Below are positions 46,906-55,740 of a stretch of 64,000 bases of DNA, piece after piece. The notes below the pieces were generated by a model that searched no databases, was not told the DNA's origin, and was given only the letters and a program-made list of their open reading frames with translations. The stretch is from contig CAYQNW010000001.1 in NCBI GenBank assembly GCA_964418885.1, positions 45,824-109,823 on the forward strand, in the 5' to 3' direction. Each line of letters begins with the position of its first letter. The first letter of the stretch is position 1. Made by a program: the position numbers and the translations under genes. Source of the DNA: BMS3ABIN03 sp964418885. GTDB taxonomy: Bacteria > Bacteroidota > Ignavibacteria > Ignavibacteriales > Ignavibacteriaceae.

Positions 46906-48505
46906 AAAAATAAAATCGATAAAAGAGTTTGCCGAGAAAGATAAACAGATAACATCACTTGATCCTGCTGAATATTTAAAACTTCCTTATCCTTACGAGG
47001 ACTGGGTCGATCAACCTATAAAAGATTTAACTGAAGATCAGAAAAACAGGTTGGAACATTCTTTAGATGGAATGGCGGGTATTCCAATAACTAAACCAAA
47101 AGATGAAAAAGAAAGAGAAGAACTTGTTGCAAAATTTTTATCGGGACTGCAGAAATTATTAAGCAAAGAAGATAACTGGATATTGCTTCAGCCGCTTCTT
47201 CTTTCAATGGAAAATTGTGTTAAATGCCAGACCTGTTCCGAAGAGTGCCCGATTTATATTTCCAGCGGCAGAGAGGAAATTTACAGACCGATTTTCAAAG
47301 GAGAAATTTTAAGAAGGATTGTAAATAAATACTTAAAGCCTGGCGGAAAATTATATCATAAGTTTACCGGGTCCGATATTGATCTGTCCTGGGATTTAAT
47401 TGCTCGGCTTGCAGAGTTATCTTATCGTTGTACTCTTTGCAGAAGATGTGCACAAGCCTGTCCTATTGGTGTGGATAATGGGTTGATTGCACGTGAGATA
47501 AGAAAATTAATGAGCCAGGAACTTGGAATTGCTGCAGAAGAACTTCATAATTCGGGATCGATGAAGCAACTAAAAACAGGTTCATCTACAGGAACTAATC
47601 CAACAGCTTTGCTTGATATCATTGAATTTATCGAAGAAGATTTAAAAGACAAGACAGGAATGGAAATAAAAATGCCGCTTGATAAAGAAGGTGCGGACAT
47701 TTTATTAATTCATAACTTCGGTGAGTTCCTTTCCTGGCCAGATAATATAATGGCATTTGCAATAATTTTTGAAAAGGCCGGAATCAACTGGACGATGTCT
47801 TCCGAAATGGGCGGGTATGATTCTGTTAATTATGGATTGTGGTATGATGACGCGCAGCTTGCTAGAGTTGCTCTCGAACATATCCGTGTTGCAAAAAAGC
47901 TCGGCGTTAACAGGATTGTAATGGGGGAATGCGGTCATGCTCATAAAGCGCTAATGCCGATTGCAGATAGAATTTTAGTTGATGATAATATTATTCCGAG
48001 AGAAAGTGCATTTCCAGTTCTAGAAAAGATTGTCTTCAGTGGAAAAATAAAATTCGACCCTTCTAAAAATGATTTTCCTGTTACGTTGCATGATCCTTGC
48101 AATGCTGTGCGTGCAATGGGAATCGTAGAACCGCAAAGAAAAATTCTCAGATATTTATGTCCGCAGTTTAGAGAAATGGAACCGCATGGAGTAGAAAATT
48201 ATTGCTGCGGTGGTGGAAGCGGTTTTGCAATTATGCAGGGAAAAAATTTCCCGGATTGGAGAAACGGTGTTTCATTCAGGATGAAATTTAAACAGGTACT
48301 TGATGCATTTCAGGATAAAATAGATCCTTCTGTTTATAAATATGTCTGTTCTCCCTGTTCTAATTGTAAAGGGACCTTTCGTGACGGCTTAACATATTTT
48401 AATGCATTTGAAAAGTGCGGTATTATTTACGGCGGACTTGTTGAACTAATAGTTAATGCAATGGTAGATATTGAACAGCCATTCATTGAATGGGAACTGA
48501 GATAG
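46895..48505 (+). CDS. CCG-domain iron-sulfur protein (TmcB/DsrK/HdrD-like)
   Basis: This 536-residue cytoplasmic protein has two canonical ferredoxin sites: C108-x2-C111-x2-C114-x3-C118-P and C179-x2-C182-x2-C185-x3-C189-P. Two CCG domains follow, seen in HDPCNAVRAMG / NYCCGGGSGF and in VCSPCSNCKGTF. CCG domains bind the noncubane 4Fe-4S cluster of heterodisulfide reductases and DsrK. With the b subunit encoded just before, it forms a two-subunit HdrDE/Tmc-like module. The partner disulfide is unknown; DsrC trisulfide is the expected one in a dsr genome. Confidence 0.85.
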   Translation: MKTRKIKSIKEFAEKDKQITSLDPAEYLKLPYPYEDWVDQPIKDLTEDQKNRLEHSLDGMAGIPITKPKDEKEREELVAKFLSGLQKLLSKEDNWILLQPLLLSMENCVKCQTCSEECPIYISSGREEIYRPIFKGEILRRIVNKYLKPGGKLYHKFTGSDIDLSWDLIARLAELSYRCTLCRRCAQACPIGVDNGLIAREIRKLMSQELGIAAEELHNSGSMKQLKTGSSTGTNPTALLDIIEFIEEDLKDKTGMEIKMPLDKEGADILLIHNFGEFLSWPDNIMAFAIIFEKAGINWTMSSEMGGYDSVNYGLWYDDAQLARVALEHIRVAKKLGVNRIVMGECGHAHKALMPIADRILVDDNIIPRESAFPVLEKIVFSGKIKFDPSKNDFPVTLHDPCNAVRAMGIVEPQRKILRYLCPQFREMEPHGVENYCCGGGSGFAIMQGKNFPDWRNGVSFRMKFKQVLDAFQDKIDPSVYKYVCSPCSNCKGTFRDGLTYFNAFEKCGIIYGGLVELIVNAMVDIEQPFIEWELR

Positions 48506-48565
48506 AATTTCTAAGGGATTCACTTAAAGATCATTTTAATGAAATTAAATATTAATGGTGCATAA

Positions 48566-48949
48566 ATGACAGATGGAAAAAAAATTTTAATTGTTGATGA
48601 CGAAGAAGATGTTTTAAAATATCTTTCTGTTTTTTTTGCCGATAACGGTTTTAATGTGTTAGAAGCTCGAAATGGTAAAGAAGGTGTTGAAAAAGCACTC
48701 TCCGAAAAACCAGATATTATAACCCTGGATGTTTCGATGCCTGAAGAGTCGGGGGTTAAAGCTTTGCGTGAACTTCAAGAAAACAAAATCACAAAGGGGA
48801 CACCGGTTATTATTGTAACAGGCGTTGCTTCCGAATTTAAAAAATTTATAGAAACGCGCAAACAGGTTCATCCACCGGAGGGTTATTTTGAAAAACCGAT
48901 AAATCGGGATGAGTTACTAAAGAAAGTAAAAGAACTGTTAAAAATTTAG
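48566..48949 (+). CDS. Stand-alone receiver-domain response regulator
   Basis: This 127-residue protein consists only of a receiver (CheY-like) domain: acidic pair D11-D12, phosphoacceptor D55 in LDVSMP, threonine in VTG and lysine in FEKPI. There is no output domain. It sits between two iron-sulfur protein genes on the same strand. With two other such regulators and one histidine kinase in the cluster, it probably takes part in a phosphorelay or acts by protein contact. Confidence 0.88.
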   Translation: MTDGKKILIVDDEEDVLKYLSVFFADNGFNVLEARNGKEGVEKALSEKPDIITLDVSMPEESGVKALRELQENKITKGTPVIIVTGVASEFKKFIETRKQVHPPEGYFEKPINRDELLKKVKELLKI

Positions 48950-49031
48950 TTTAGACTAAAATATCTGAATCAATTACTAAAGAGTAATATCTAAAGCGAA
49001 GTTAAAATCAATATAATGAATCAGGGGATTT

Positions 49032-50495
49032 ATGAGAACCACGGTAGTTACAGACGAGGAAAGAAAAAAAGCATTTAAATCTCTTCGGAAAGCTGAAGTA
49101 GTAGAGAAGCAAAAGCTTGATGTTCGTTATCACATTGAAGACTTTGATGTAAACGATCGCCCTCGTCGTTTTCTTGAAGCATTTGCTGCAATACTTAAAC
49201 ATTCCAATTACAAAATGGCGCTCGATCACTTTATCCGAATGAGCGCAAAATGTTCCCGCTGTGCAGTTAGCTGCCAGGTTTACCAGGCAACGGGAGATCC
49301 CAAAGATATTCCCTGTTATCGTTCGGAATTATTGTTAAGTGTTTACCGCCGTCATTTTACAGTTGGCGGATTGTTAAAAGGCCGATTGTTGGGAAGTGGA
49401 TATCTGACCGATGAAAAAGTACAGGAGATGGCGGAAAGCTTTTGGAATTGTACAGCCTGTAGAAGATGTACACTTGAGTGTCCCGCAGGAATTGATCACG
49501 GGTTAATAACACATCTTGGTCGTTATATCTTAAGTGAAATAGGAATAGCACCGCGGGCACTTGTTGTAAGTACACGGGAACAGCTTGAGGGCGCAACAAA
49601 AAACACTTCAGCTATACCTGTTCCTGCATTAAAAGACACACTCGAATTTCTCGAAGATGATATGTTCGAGGAGAAAACAGTTCATATAAAATTCCCGATG
49701 GATGTTGAAGAAGCTGATTACGTTTTCTTCCCGGCAGTAAGTGATTTTTTGATGGAAGCTGAATCGTTGATGGGTATTGCTGCTGTCTTTACAGCTACCG
49801 GAGATTCCTGGACAACAGGTACGGGATATTTCGATGGAATTAATTACGGTCTCTTCTACAGTGATAGAATGCTGGAAAGAATTGTTAAAAAAGTTGATGA
49901 AGAAGCAAGAAGATTAAAAGGGAAAAATATTCTTATTGGTGAATGCGGACATGCCTCACGTTCTGCAAAATATTTTATACCCACATATTGCGGGGGAAAA
50001 GATGCTTTTCCTGTTTTAAATATAATGGAGTACACACATAAAGCCTGGAAAGAAGGAAGATTAAAGCTTGATCCTGATGTTGTTACTGAAAAAGTGGCTT
50101 ACCATGACCCGTGTAATCTTGCAAGACAAAGATGGATAATAAATCAGCCGCGGGAATTATTAAAAGCCTTCTGCAAAAATTATGTTGAAATGACGCCATC
50201 AGGAGAAAATAATATTTGTTGCGGCGGTGGAGGTGGAACCGTTTCTATTGATGAGATAAGACCTTACAGAACGACAGTTGGTGGTAAATTAAAAGCCGAT
50301 CAAATCAGGAAATCAGGTTGTGAAATATTGGTTGCACCTTGCGCAAATTGTAAAAAACAATTAAGAGAATTAGTTGAAGACCAGGGAATTGATTGCCAGA
50401 TAGTCGGTTTACACGATTTGATTTACAAAGCCATCATTTTCGATGACTCGCTTGTTGTTAAAAAAGAAGATGAACCTGAAGGAAAGGAGAATTAA
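49032..50495 (+). CDS. DsrK/HmcF-like CCG iron-sulfur protein
   Basis: This 487-residue cytoplasmic protein has two cluster sites and two CCG domains. The first site is unusual, C74-x2-C77-x3-C81 with C95 as a possible fourth ligand. The second is canonical, C140-x2-C143-x2-C146-x3-C150-P. The CCG parts are HDPCNLARQRW / NICCGGGGG and LVAPCANCKK. The following genes encode a b-type membrane subunit, a ferredoxin and an NrfD-type protein, the same set as DsrMKJOP or HmcBCEF. The next ATG is 2 bp after its stop. Confidence 0.85.
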   Translation: MRTTVVTDEERKKAFKSLRKAEVVEKQKLDVRYHIEDFDVNDRPRRFLEAFAAILKHSNYKMALDHFIRMSAKCSRCAVSCQVYQATGDPKDIPCYRSELLLSVYRRHFTVGGLLKGRLLGSGYLTDEKVQEMAESFWNCTACRRCTLECPAGIDHGLITHLGRYILSEIGIAPRALVVSTREQLEGATKNTSAIPVPALKDTLEFLEDDMFEEKTVHIKFPMDVEEADYVFFPAVSDFLMEAESLMGIAAVFTATGDSWTTGTGYFDGINYGLFYSDRMLERIVKKVDEEARRLKGKNILIGECGHASRSAKYFIPTYCGGKDAFPVLNIMEYTHKAWKEGRLKLDPDVVTEKVAYHDPCNLARQRWIINQPRELLKAFCKNYVEMTPSGENNICCGGGGGTVSIDEIRPYRTTVGGKLKADQIRKSGCEILVAPCANCKKQLRELVEDQGIDCQIVGLHDLIYKAIIFDDSLVVKKEDEPEGKEN

Positions 50496-50497
50496 GT

Positions 50498-51202
50498 ATG
50501 GAGTCCTGGTTAGAATTTGCACGCGGTCCATTATTCAGACTTTCTTTCGCAATATTGATTTTAGGTTTGTTACGCATTCTTTTTTTAGACATCTGGGGAG
50601 CTTACAAAGCCTATCGAAAAGCAGGTGATAAATCTATGCCGTGGAAATTAATTTTAAGCCGCAGTATGGAATGGCTTTTTCCTGTAAAAAGAGTTGCACA
50701 TAATCGTCCTGTTTACTCGATCTTTTCAATACTCTTCCACATAGGTTTACTCTTAGTTCCAATATTTTTATTCGCTCACGTAAAGCTCTGGGAAAAATCG
50801 GTTGGAATTTCCTGGATCACTCTTCCTTATAACATAGCTTTCTGGTTAACAGTTTCAACTATTGTTTTTGCAATCGCTCTGATCATTGGAAGAGTATTTA
50901 ACAAATCATCGAGCTTCATTAGTCGTAAGCAGGATTATCTCTGGCCAGTATTGTTGCTCATTCCATTTATTACGGGATTTGTTTGTGCAAATCTTAATAT
51001 CGATCCAAAGAGCTACCAGTTTTTTATGCTGATGCATGTTCTTTCAGGCGATTTGATATTTATTCTGATCCCGTTTACTAAAATTGCACATTGTGTCCTC
51101 ATGCCGTTGTCACAAGTAGTATGCACGTTAGCCTGGAAATTTCCACCGAGTACAGATGAAGATATTTGCACTACTCTAAATAAAAAAGGAGTACCCGTTT
51201 GA
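50498..51202 (+). CDS. DsrM/HmcE-like membrane cytochrome b subunit
   Basis: This 234-residue protein has five membrane helices (about 9-30, 70-92, 102-124, 143-162 and 170-195). Histidines suited to heme b ligation are in LFHIGLLL, LMHVLSGDL and KIAHCVL. It belongs to the NarI-like family. Its place directly after the DsrK-like gene mirrors the DsrMK pair of sulfite-reducing organisms. AGGAG precedes the ATG, and the stop overlaps the TTG start of the next gene. Confidence 0.83.
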   Translation: MESWLEFARGPLFRLSFAILILGLLRILFLDIWGAYKAYRKAGDKSMPWKLILSRSMEWLFPVKRVAHNRPVYSIFSILFHIGLLLVPIFLFAHVKLWEKSVGISWITLPYNIAFWLTVSTIVFAIALIIGRVFNKSSSFISRKQDYLWPVLLLIPFITGFVCANLNIDPKSYQFFMLMHVLSGDLIFILIPFTKIAHCVLMPLSQVVCTLAWKFPPSTDEDICTTLNKKGVPV

Positions 51203-51972
51203 ACAAAGCAATTTTAACAGATGTAACAAAATGTATTGGGTGCCTTAAGTGTGTTTCTGCTTGTAAAGAAACAAACAATCTTGAAATGGATGTTCCAAGA
51301 GTGTGGCAAAAAAATGACGGACTCTCGGCAGAAAACTGGACTTCAATAATTCAAAAGCCCGATAAGAATTACGTAAGAAAACAATGCAGACATTGTCTTG
51401 AGCCGGCTTGTGCTTCAGTTTGTCCTGTTGGCGCATTACATAAAACCAAAGAAGGTCCGGTTATTTATGATAGCGATAAATGTCTGGGTTGCCGTTATTG
51501 TATGATGGCTTGCCCATATGGAATTCCTCGTTATGATTGGGACAGAACAGTTCCCTATGTCCGCAAATGCATTATGTGCTATGATAATAAAATTAAAAGA
51601 GGGCAACAGCCGGCGTGTACAGAAATATGTCCGGTTAACGCTACGATCTTTGGTGAGCGTAAAGAACTTTTAAGAATTGCTCACAACAGGATTAAAGAAA
51701 ATCCCGGTAAATATATTAATAAGGTTTGGGGCGAGCACGAAGTTGGTGGAACTTCAGTATTATACTTATCGGGTATCGATCTTGGGTTTCTTTCGTATGG
51801 AACTAATCTTGGGAATAAGCCTTTGCCTGAGATGACAGCACCTGCAATGGAATCTGTGCCTTTTGCATTTCTGGGAATGGGTGGGTTTATGCTTGGCTTG
51901 AATTGGATAATCCGTCGCCGGATGGAATTTAGCAAACAACAAAACAAGGATGAGAAATCGAAAGATGAATAG
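51199..51972 (+). CDS. DsrO/HmcB/HybA-like four-cluster ferredoxin with C-terminal anchor
   Basis: This 257-residue protein has four cysteine groups: CIGCLKCVSAC, CRHCLEPACASVC, CLGCRYCMMAC and CIMCYDNKIKRGQQPACTEIC, enough for four 4Fe-4S clusters. A C-terminal helix (VPFAFLGMGGFMLGLNWI, about 221-238) could anchor it. DsrO and HybA are normally exported by a Tat signal, but none is visible here, so the side of the membrane is uncertain. Translation starts at TTG 51199 behind AAAGGAG and overlaps the previous stop. Confidence 0.85.
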   Translation: MNKAILTDVTKCIGCLKCVSACKETNNLEMDVPRVWQKNDGLSAENWTSIIQKPDKNYVRKQCRHCLEPACASVCPVGALHKTKEGPVIYDSDKCLGCRYCMMACPYGIPRYDWDRTVPYVRKCIMCYDNKIKRGQQPACTEICPVNATIFGERKELLRIAHNRIKENPGKYINKVWGEHEVGGTSVLYLSGIDLGFLSYGTNLGNKPLPEMTAPAMESVPFAFLGMGGFMLGLNWIIRRRMEFSKQQNKDEKSKDE

Positions 51973-53824
51973 AGTAAGAAATACAAAACTTGTTTTATGG
52001 TTGATAACCGGCTTTGCAACCGCAGTTGGATTGAACCGCTTCATTTTTGGATTGGGTGCAACAACTAACTTAACCGATTCTACACCGTGGGGTTTATGGA
52101 TTGGCTTTGATGTAATGGGTGGTGTTGCTTTGGCTGCAGGCGGATTTGTTATGACTGCAATGTTCTATATTATGAAACGGGAAGAATTTCATCCTCTTGT
52201 TAAACCTGCGGTGTTAACAGCATTTCTTGGTTACCTTGCAGTAATTTTTGGTTTGCTCTTCGATCTTGGCTTACCTTGGAACATCTGGCACATGATAATT
52301 TATTGGAATCCTCATTCTCCTTTATTTGAAGTTGGCTGGTGTGTAATGCTTTATTCTGCAGTATTACTGCTTGAATTTAGTCCTGTACCGTTAGAAGAAT
52401 TTAGCAGGTACGCTAAGATCAGGAACTTTCTGATGAAGTTTCGTTTTGTTTTTGTTTTGCTGGGAATAATGCTTTCAACTCTTCATCAGTCATCTCTCGG
52501 TTCATTGTTTTTAATTATGCCGTTTAAGCTTCATCCCCTATGGTATTCAAATATTCTTCCAATTGAGTTTTTTATTTCAGCTGTTGCTTTGGGACTAATG
52601 ATGGTTGCACTCGAGAGCCAGGTTTCTCATTGGTTGTACAAACGCAAACCTGAAACCGATCTTATTTCAAAGCTCGGCAAAACAGTTGTTTGGGTTTTGG
52701 TAACATACTTTTTAGTTAAGTTTATTGATCTCACTGTTTCAGGTAAACTTGGTTTGATCACTAACGGAAGCTGGGAAAGTTTTGTATTTATAACTGAGAT
52801 CCTAATTTCTATTATCATACCGCTAATAATTTTTGCTGTTCCACGACTTCGTAATAATACTAAAACACAATGGGTAGGTTCATTTATGGTTGTATTTGGA
52901 ATGGTGTTTAACAGGATAAATGTTGGCGGATTAACAATGTTGAGCATTACGGGAGATTCCTATACACCATCGTGGATGGAAATTACAATAAGTCTTGGCG
53001 TTGTATCAGTCGCAGCTTTGGTCTTTCTTTTTGCTATTGAAAAATTTCATATTTGGGATTTAAAACCACAGGATCCGGAATCACTACCCCATACAGCACC
53101 ATCTTTTGATTATTCTTCTCATGCCTGGCTCGGAACTCCCGACGTATCTTCCCTTACAAAATACTCGCTTGCGTTTGTAATTAGCTTTGCTGTTGGAATG
53201 GCACTGATGCCTGAAAGTAAGCTTCAAGGTAAAGGTATAGAAATTGTAAAAGTCAGCAGGGCAAGTGGAAAGGATACTTTGTTTATAAATGGAAACAGGG
53301 ACGGAAATTTTGTTATGTTTCCTCATAAAGATCACATTCAAAGAATTGGCCAGGATCAGTGTATAAAGTGTCATCATTTAACTCTTCCCGGTTACCAGGA
53401 AAGTAGCTGTTGGGAATGTCACACAAGCATGTATAAAGTAGTTGATTTCTTCAGGCACGATTGGCATGCTTCAGTTAATGGGGCAAATATAAAATGTGAA
53501 GGTTGTCATAAAACGGGCGTAACAAGAAACTCAGAGTCGGCAAAAAAATGTGTAGAGTGTCATCCCGAATTTAAATTCGAAAAGACTCAATTCAGCATTG
53601 TTAAAAAATATTATGCACCGTCTTATACAGATGCATTACATAAATTATGTGTCTCGTGTCATATCGTTAAATCAAGAGAATTGAAAGATAAGACAAATCT
53701 TGCTCAATGCACGACCTGTCATAAATCGGAAATGCCTGAAAGACTTACTGTGAATCTGAAATGGGAAACATCTTTACCGCATTTCAACAATGTAATTCTT
53801 CCTGATGTTGATGTAAAGGATTAA
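51950..53824 (+). CDS. NrfD/DsrP/HmcC-type membrane protein fused to a hexaheme cytochrome c domain
   Basis: This 624-residue protein has two parts. Residues 10-425 carry about ten helices of the NrfD/HybB/DsrP quinone-interacting family (TPWGLWIGFDVMGGVALAAGG). After a short linker, residues 465-610 carry six CxxCH heme c sites at C471, C487, C516, C534, C567 and C587. In DsrMKJOP the membrane protein DsrP and the triheme DsrJ are separate; here the cytochrome part is attached. ATG 51965 is an alternative start; both overlap the preceding stop. The heme part must be periplasmic, and the Ccm system in this window could mature it. Confidence 0.9.
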   Translation: MRNRKMNRVRNTKLVLWLITGFATAVGLNRFIFGLGATTNLTDSTPWGLWIGFDVMGGVALAAGGFVMTAMFYIMKREEFHPLVKPAVLTAFLGYLAVIFGLLFDLGLPWNIWHMIIYWNPHSPLFEVGWCVMLYSAVLLLEFSPVPLEEFSRYAKIRNFLMKFRFVFVLLGIMLSTLHQSSLGSLFLIMPFKLHPLWYSNILPIEFFISAVALGLMMVALESQVSHWLYKRKPETDLISKLGKTVVWVLVTYFLVKFIDLTVSGKLGLITNGSWESFVFITEILISIIIPLIIFAVPRLRNNTKTQWVGSFMVVFGMVFNRINVGGLTMLSITGDSYTPSWMEITISLGVVSVAALVFLFAIEKFHIWDLKPQDPESLPHTAPSFDYSSHAWLGTPDVSSLTKYSLAFVISFAVGMALMPESKLQGKGIEIVKVSRASGKDTLFINGNRDGNFVMFPHKDHIQRIGQDQCIKCHHLTLPGYQESSCWECHTSMYKVVDFFRHDWHASVNGANIKCEGCHKTGVTRNSESAKKCVECHPEFKFEKTQFSIVKKYYAPSYTDALHKLCVSCHIVKSRELKDKTNLAQCTTCHKSEMPERLTVNLKWETSLPHFNNVILPDVDVKD

Positions 53825-53836
53825 GGTAAAAAGAGA

Positions 53837-54244
53837 ATGCAAAAGAAGAGGATTTTAATAATTGATGATGAACCCGATGTAATAACTTATCTCACTGCTG
53901 TTTTGGAAGCAAATGGTTATGATTCATTTGCAGTAAGTGAAATAAAAAATGCAATGGACAAAGTCAGAGAAATTCGTCCAAATCTGATTTGTCTGGATAT
54001 TGTGATGCCTGGTGAAACAGGGATATCATTTTATTCCAGGTTACGCCAGGAAAAAATTTTTGATTCAATTCCGGTAATTATAATAAGCGGGATGGTTGAA
54101 ACAGAAAAATTCAATTTTCATTCTTACATTTCTGACGATTCTGTTTCTAAGCCTGAATGTTATATAGAGAAACCGATTAATGTGGATTATTTTATTCAGA
54201 AAGTTGAAGAACTAACACGTAAAAAGGTATTAACTAAAAAGTAG
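53837..54244 (+). CDS. Receiver-domain response regulator preceding the histidine kinase
   Basis: This 135-residue receiver domain has D10-D11, phosphoacceptor D54 in LDIVMP, serine in ISG and lysine in IEKPI. It starts 12 bp after the hexaheme fusion gene. It ends with TAG followed by a run of eight As; the histidine kinase frame is already open in the +1 frame across this stop, so it may in truth be the N-terminal domain of the kinase (see the next entry). Confidence 0.85.
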   Translation: MQKKRILIIDDEPDVITYLTAVLEANGYDSFAVSEIKNAMDKVREIRPNLICLDIVMPGETGISFYSRLRQEKIFDSIPVIIISGMVETEKFNFHSYISDDSVSKPECYIEKPINVDYFIQKVEELTRKKVLTKK

Positions 54245-55718
54245 AAAAAAAATTACACCTGGTACTATAACATATAGCCATAAAAAACTTAGCGGTGTTG
54301 TTTACAAGGAATTATTCCAGCATCTTCCTTACAACGTTGCAGTAATTGACAGGGAATACAATATTGTTGAAGCAAACAAAAGCTTTACAGAGTATTTCGG
54401 AAACTGGCGAAACAGGAAATGCTATGCGGTTTATAAAAATCTTGAAGAACCATGTAAAGATTGTCCGGCTATTGAAGTATTTAAACATAAGCAACCGGTT
54501 GTGTTTGATTCGATTGGGGTAGACCAGCATGGGAAAAAAACTCACTATGTAGCACAAGTATTTCCGTTAAAAACCGGCAGAGGAAGTAAGATCAACTACT
54601 TTATGGAAATGACAAATACAGTTACCGAAAAAGACCGCTGGCAACAAGAATGCCAGATTCTTTTTGATAGAGTACCATGCTATATTTCTGTTATTGGGGA
54701 AGATTACAGAATTGTAAGAACTAATGAAGCCTTCCGGGAAAATTTTGGTGATGTTGTTGGTCAGTTCTGCTATAAAGTTTATAAACGTAAAAATACCAAA
54801 TGTTGTAATTGTCCCGCTAATAAAACTTTTACAGACGGGAAAGCTCATCATTCGATTCAGCAAGGCATTGATAAAAAAGGAGAGAAAATTCATTACGCAG
54901 TATCAACATCGGCATTAATAAGAGGCAGTGATTCGGTTGCGCATGTTATTGAAATATCAGATGACATTACTGAAATAAGAAAATTAGAAAATGAAGTCAT
55001 TGAAGCTGAACGTCTCGCCGCAGTCGGTCAGACGGTTGCAGGATTAGCGCATAGTATCAAAAATATTTTAATGGGATTGGAAGGCGGAAAATATATAGTT
55101 AGTCTTGGTTTAAAAAAGAATAATAAGGAAATGATAAACCAGGGCTGGGAAATGCTTGAAAGAAATTTTGATAAAACTACTTCATTGGTTAAAGACTTTC
55201 TCAGCTTTTCTAAGGGACGTTTACCTAAACTTGAGATAATCGATCCTGCTGATCTTGTTTCGGAAATTATCGACTTGTATAAAGATATTGCCGCACAATC
55301 AGGTATTGAATTAAAATCTATAATTGGGAAGAATGTTAAACCGGCACAGCTTGACCATGATGGAATCCATACCTGCTTAACTAATCTTGTTTCGAATGCT
55401 ATCGATGCTTGTTTGATGGGAGATCATAAAGGAACTGAAGTATTAATTAGTATTTCCGAAAGTCGTGATAAGCTCATCTTTGAAGTTTCAGACAATGGTA
55501 GCGGAATCGATTATGAAATAAAAAAGAAAATCTTTACAACCTTCTTTACAACCAAGGGGGGACAAGGAACTGGTCTTGGTCTTTTAACCACAAGAAAAAT
55601 AGTTAAGGAACATGGAGGTAATATTAAAGTTATTTCACATAAAGGTGAAGGGGCAAGATTTATAATGGAATTTTCCCGTAAAAGACTCTCTGCACTTTAT
55701 AAGCAATCAAAAGAATAA
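54234..55718 (+). CDS. Tandem Cys-PAS sensor histidine kinase, start unresolved
   Basis: The frame is open from 54234 after an in-frame TAA. Its first usable GTG is at 54501, which would cut a PAS domain in half. Residues encoded from about 54303 (LPYNVAVIDREYNIVEANKSF) form PAS 1. PAS 2 starts near 54675 (VPCYISVIGEDYRIVRTNEAF). Each carries a C-x(n)-C-x2-CP group: CYAVYKNLEEPCKDCP and CYKVYKRKNTKCCNCP. Then come the H-box with GLAHSIKN, N-box LVSNAIDAC, and G boxes VSDNGSGID and GGQGTGLGL. No membrane helix is seen, so it is cytoplasmic. The cysteine groups suggest redox or iron-sulfur sensing. No ATG, GTG or TTG opens PAS 1. Confidence 0.82.
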   Translation, partial: LKSRKKITPGTITYSHKKLSGVVYKELFQHLPYNVAVIDREYNIVEANKSFTEYFGNWRNRKCYAVYKNLEEPCKDCPAIEVFKHKQPVVFDSIGVDQHGKKTHYVAQVFPLKTGRGSKINYFMEMTNTVTEKDRWQQECQILFDRVPCYISVIGEDYRIVRTNEAFRENFGDVVGQFCYKVYKRKNTKCCNCPANKTFTDGKAHHSIQQGIDKKGEKIHYAVSTSALIRGSDSVAHVIEISDDITEIRKLENEVIEAERLAAVGQTVAGLAHSIKNILMGLEGGKYIVSLGLKKNNKEMINQGWEMLERNFDKTTSLVKDFLSFSKGRLPKLEIIDPADLVSEIIDLYKDIAAQSGIELKSIIGKNVKPAQLDHDGIHTCLTNLVSNAIDACLMGDHKGTEVLISISESRDKLIFEVSDNGSGIDYEIKKKIFTTFFTTKGGQGTGLGLLTTRKIVKEHGGNIKVISHKGEGARFIMEFSRKRLSALYKQSKE

Positions 55719-55740
55719 AGATTAATTACAGGAGTTAATA

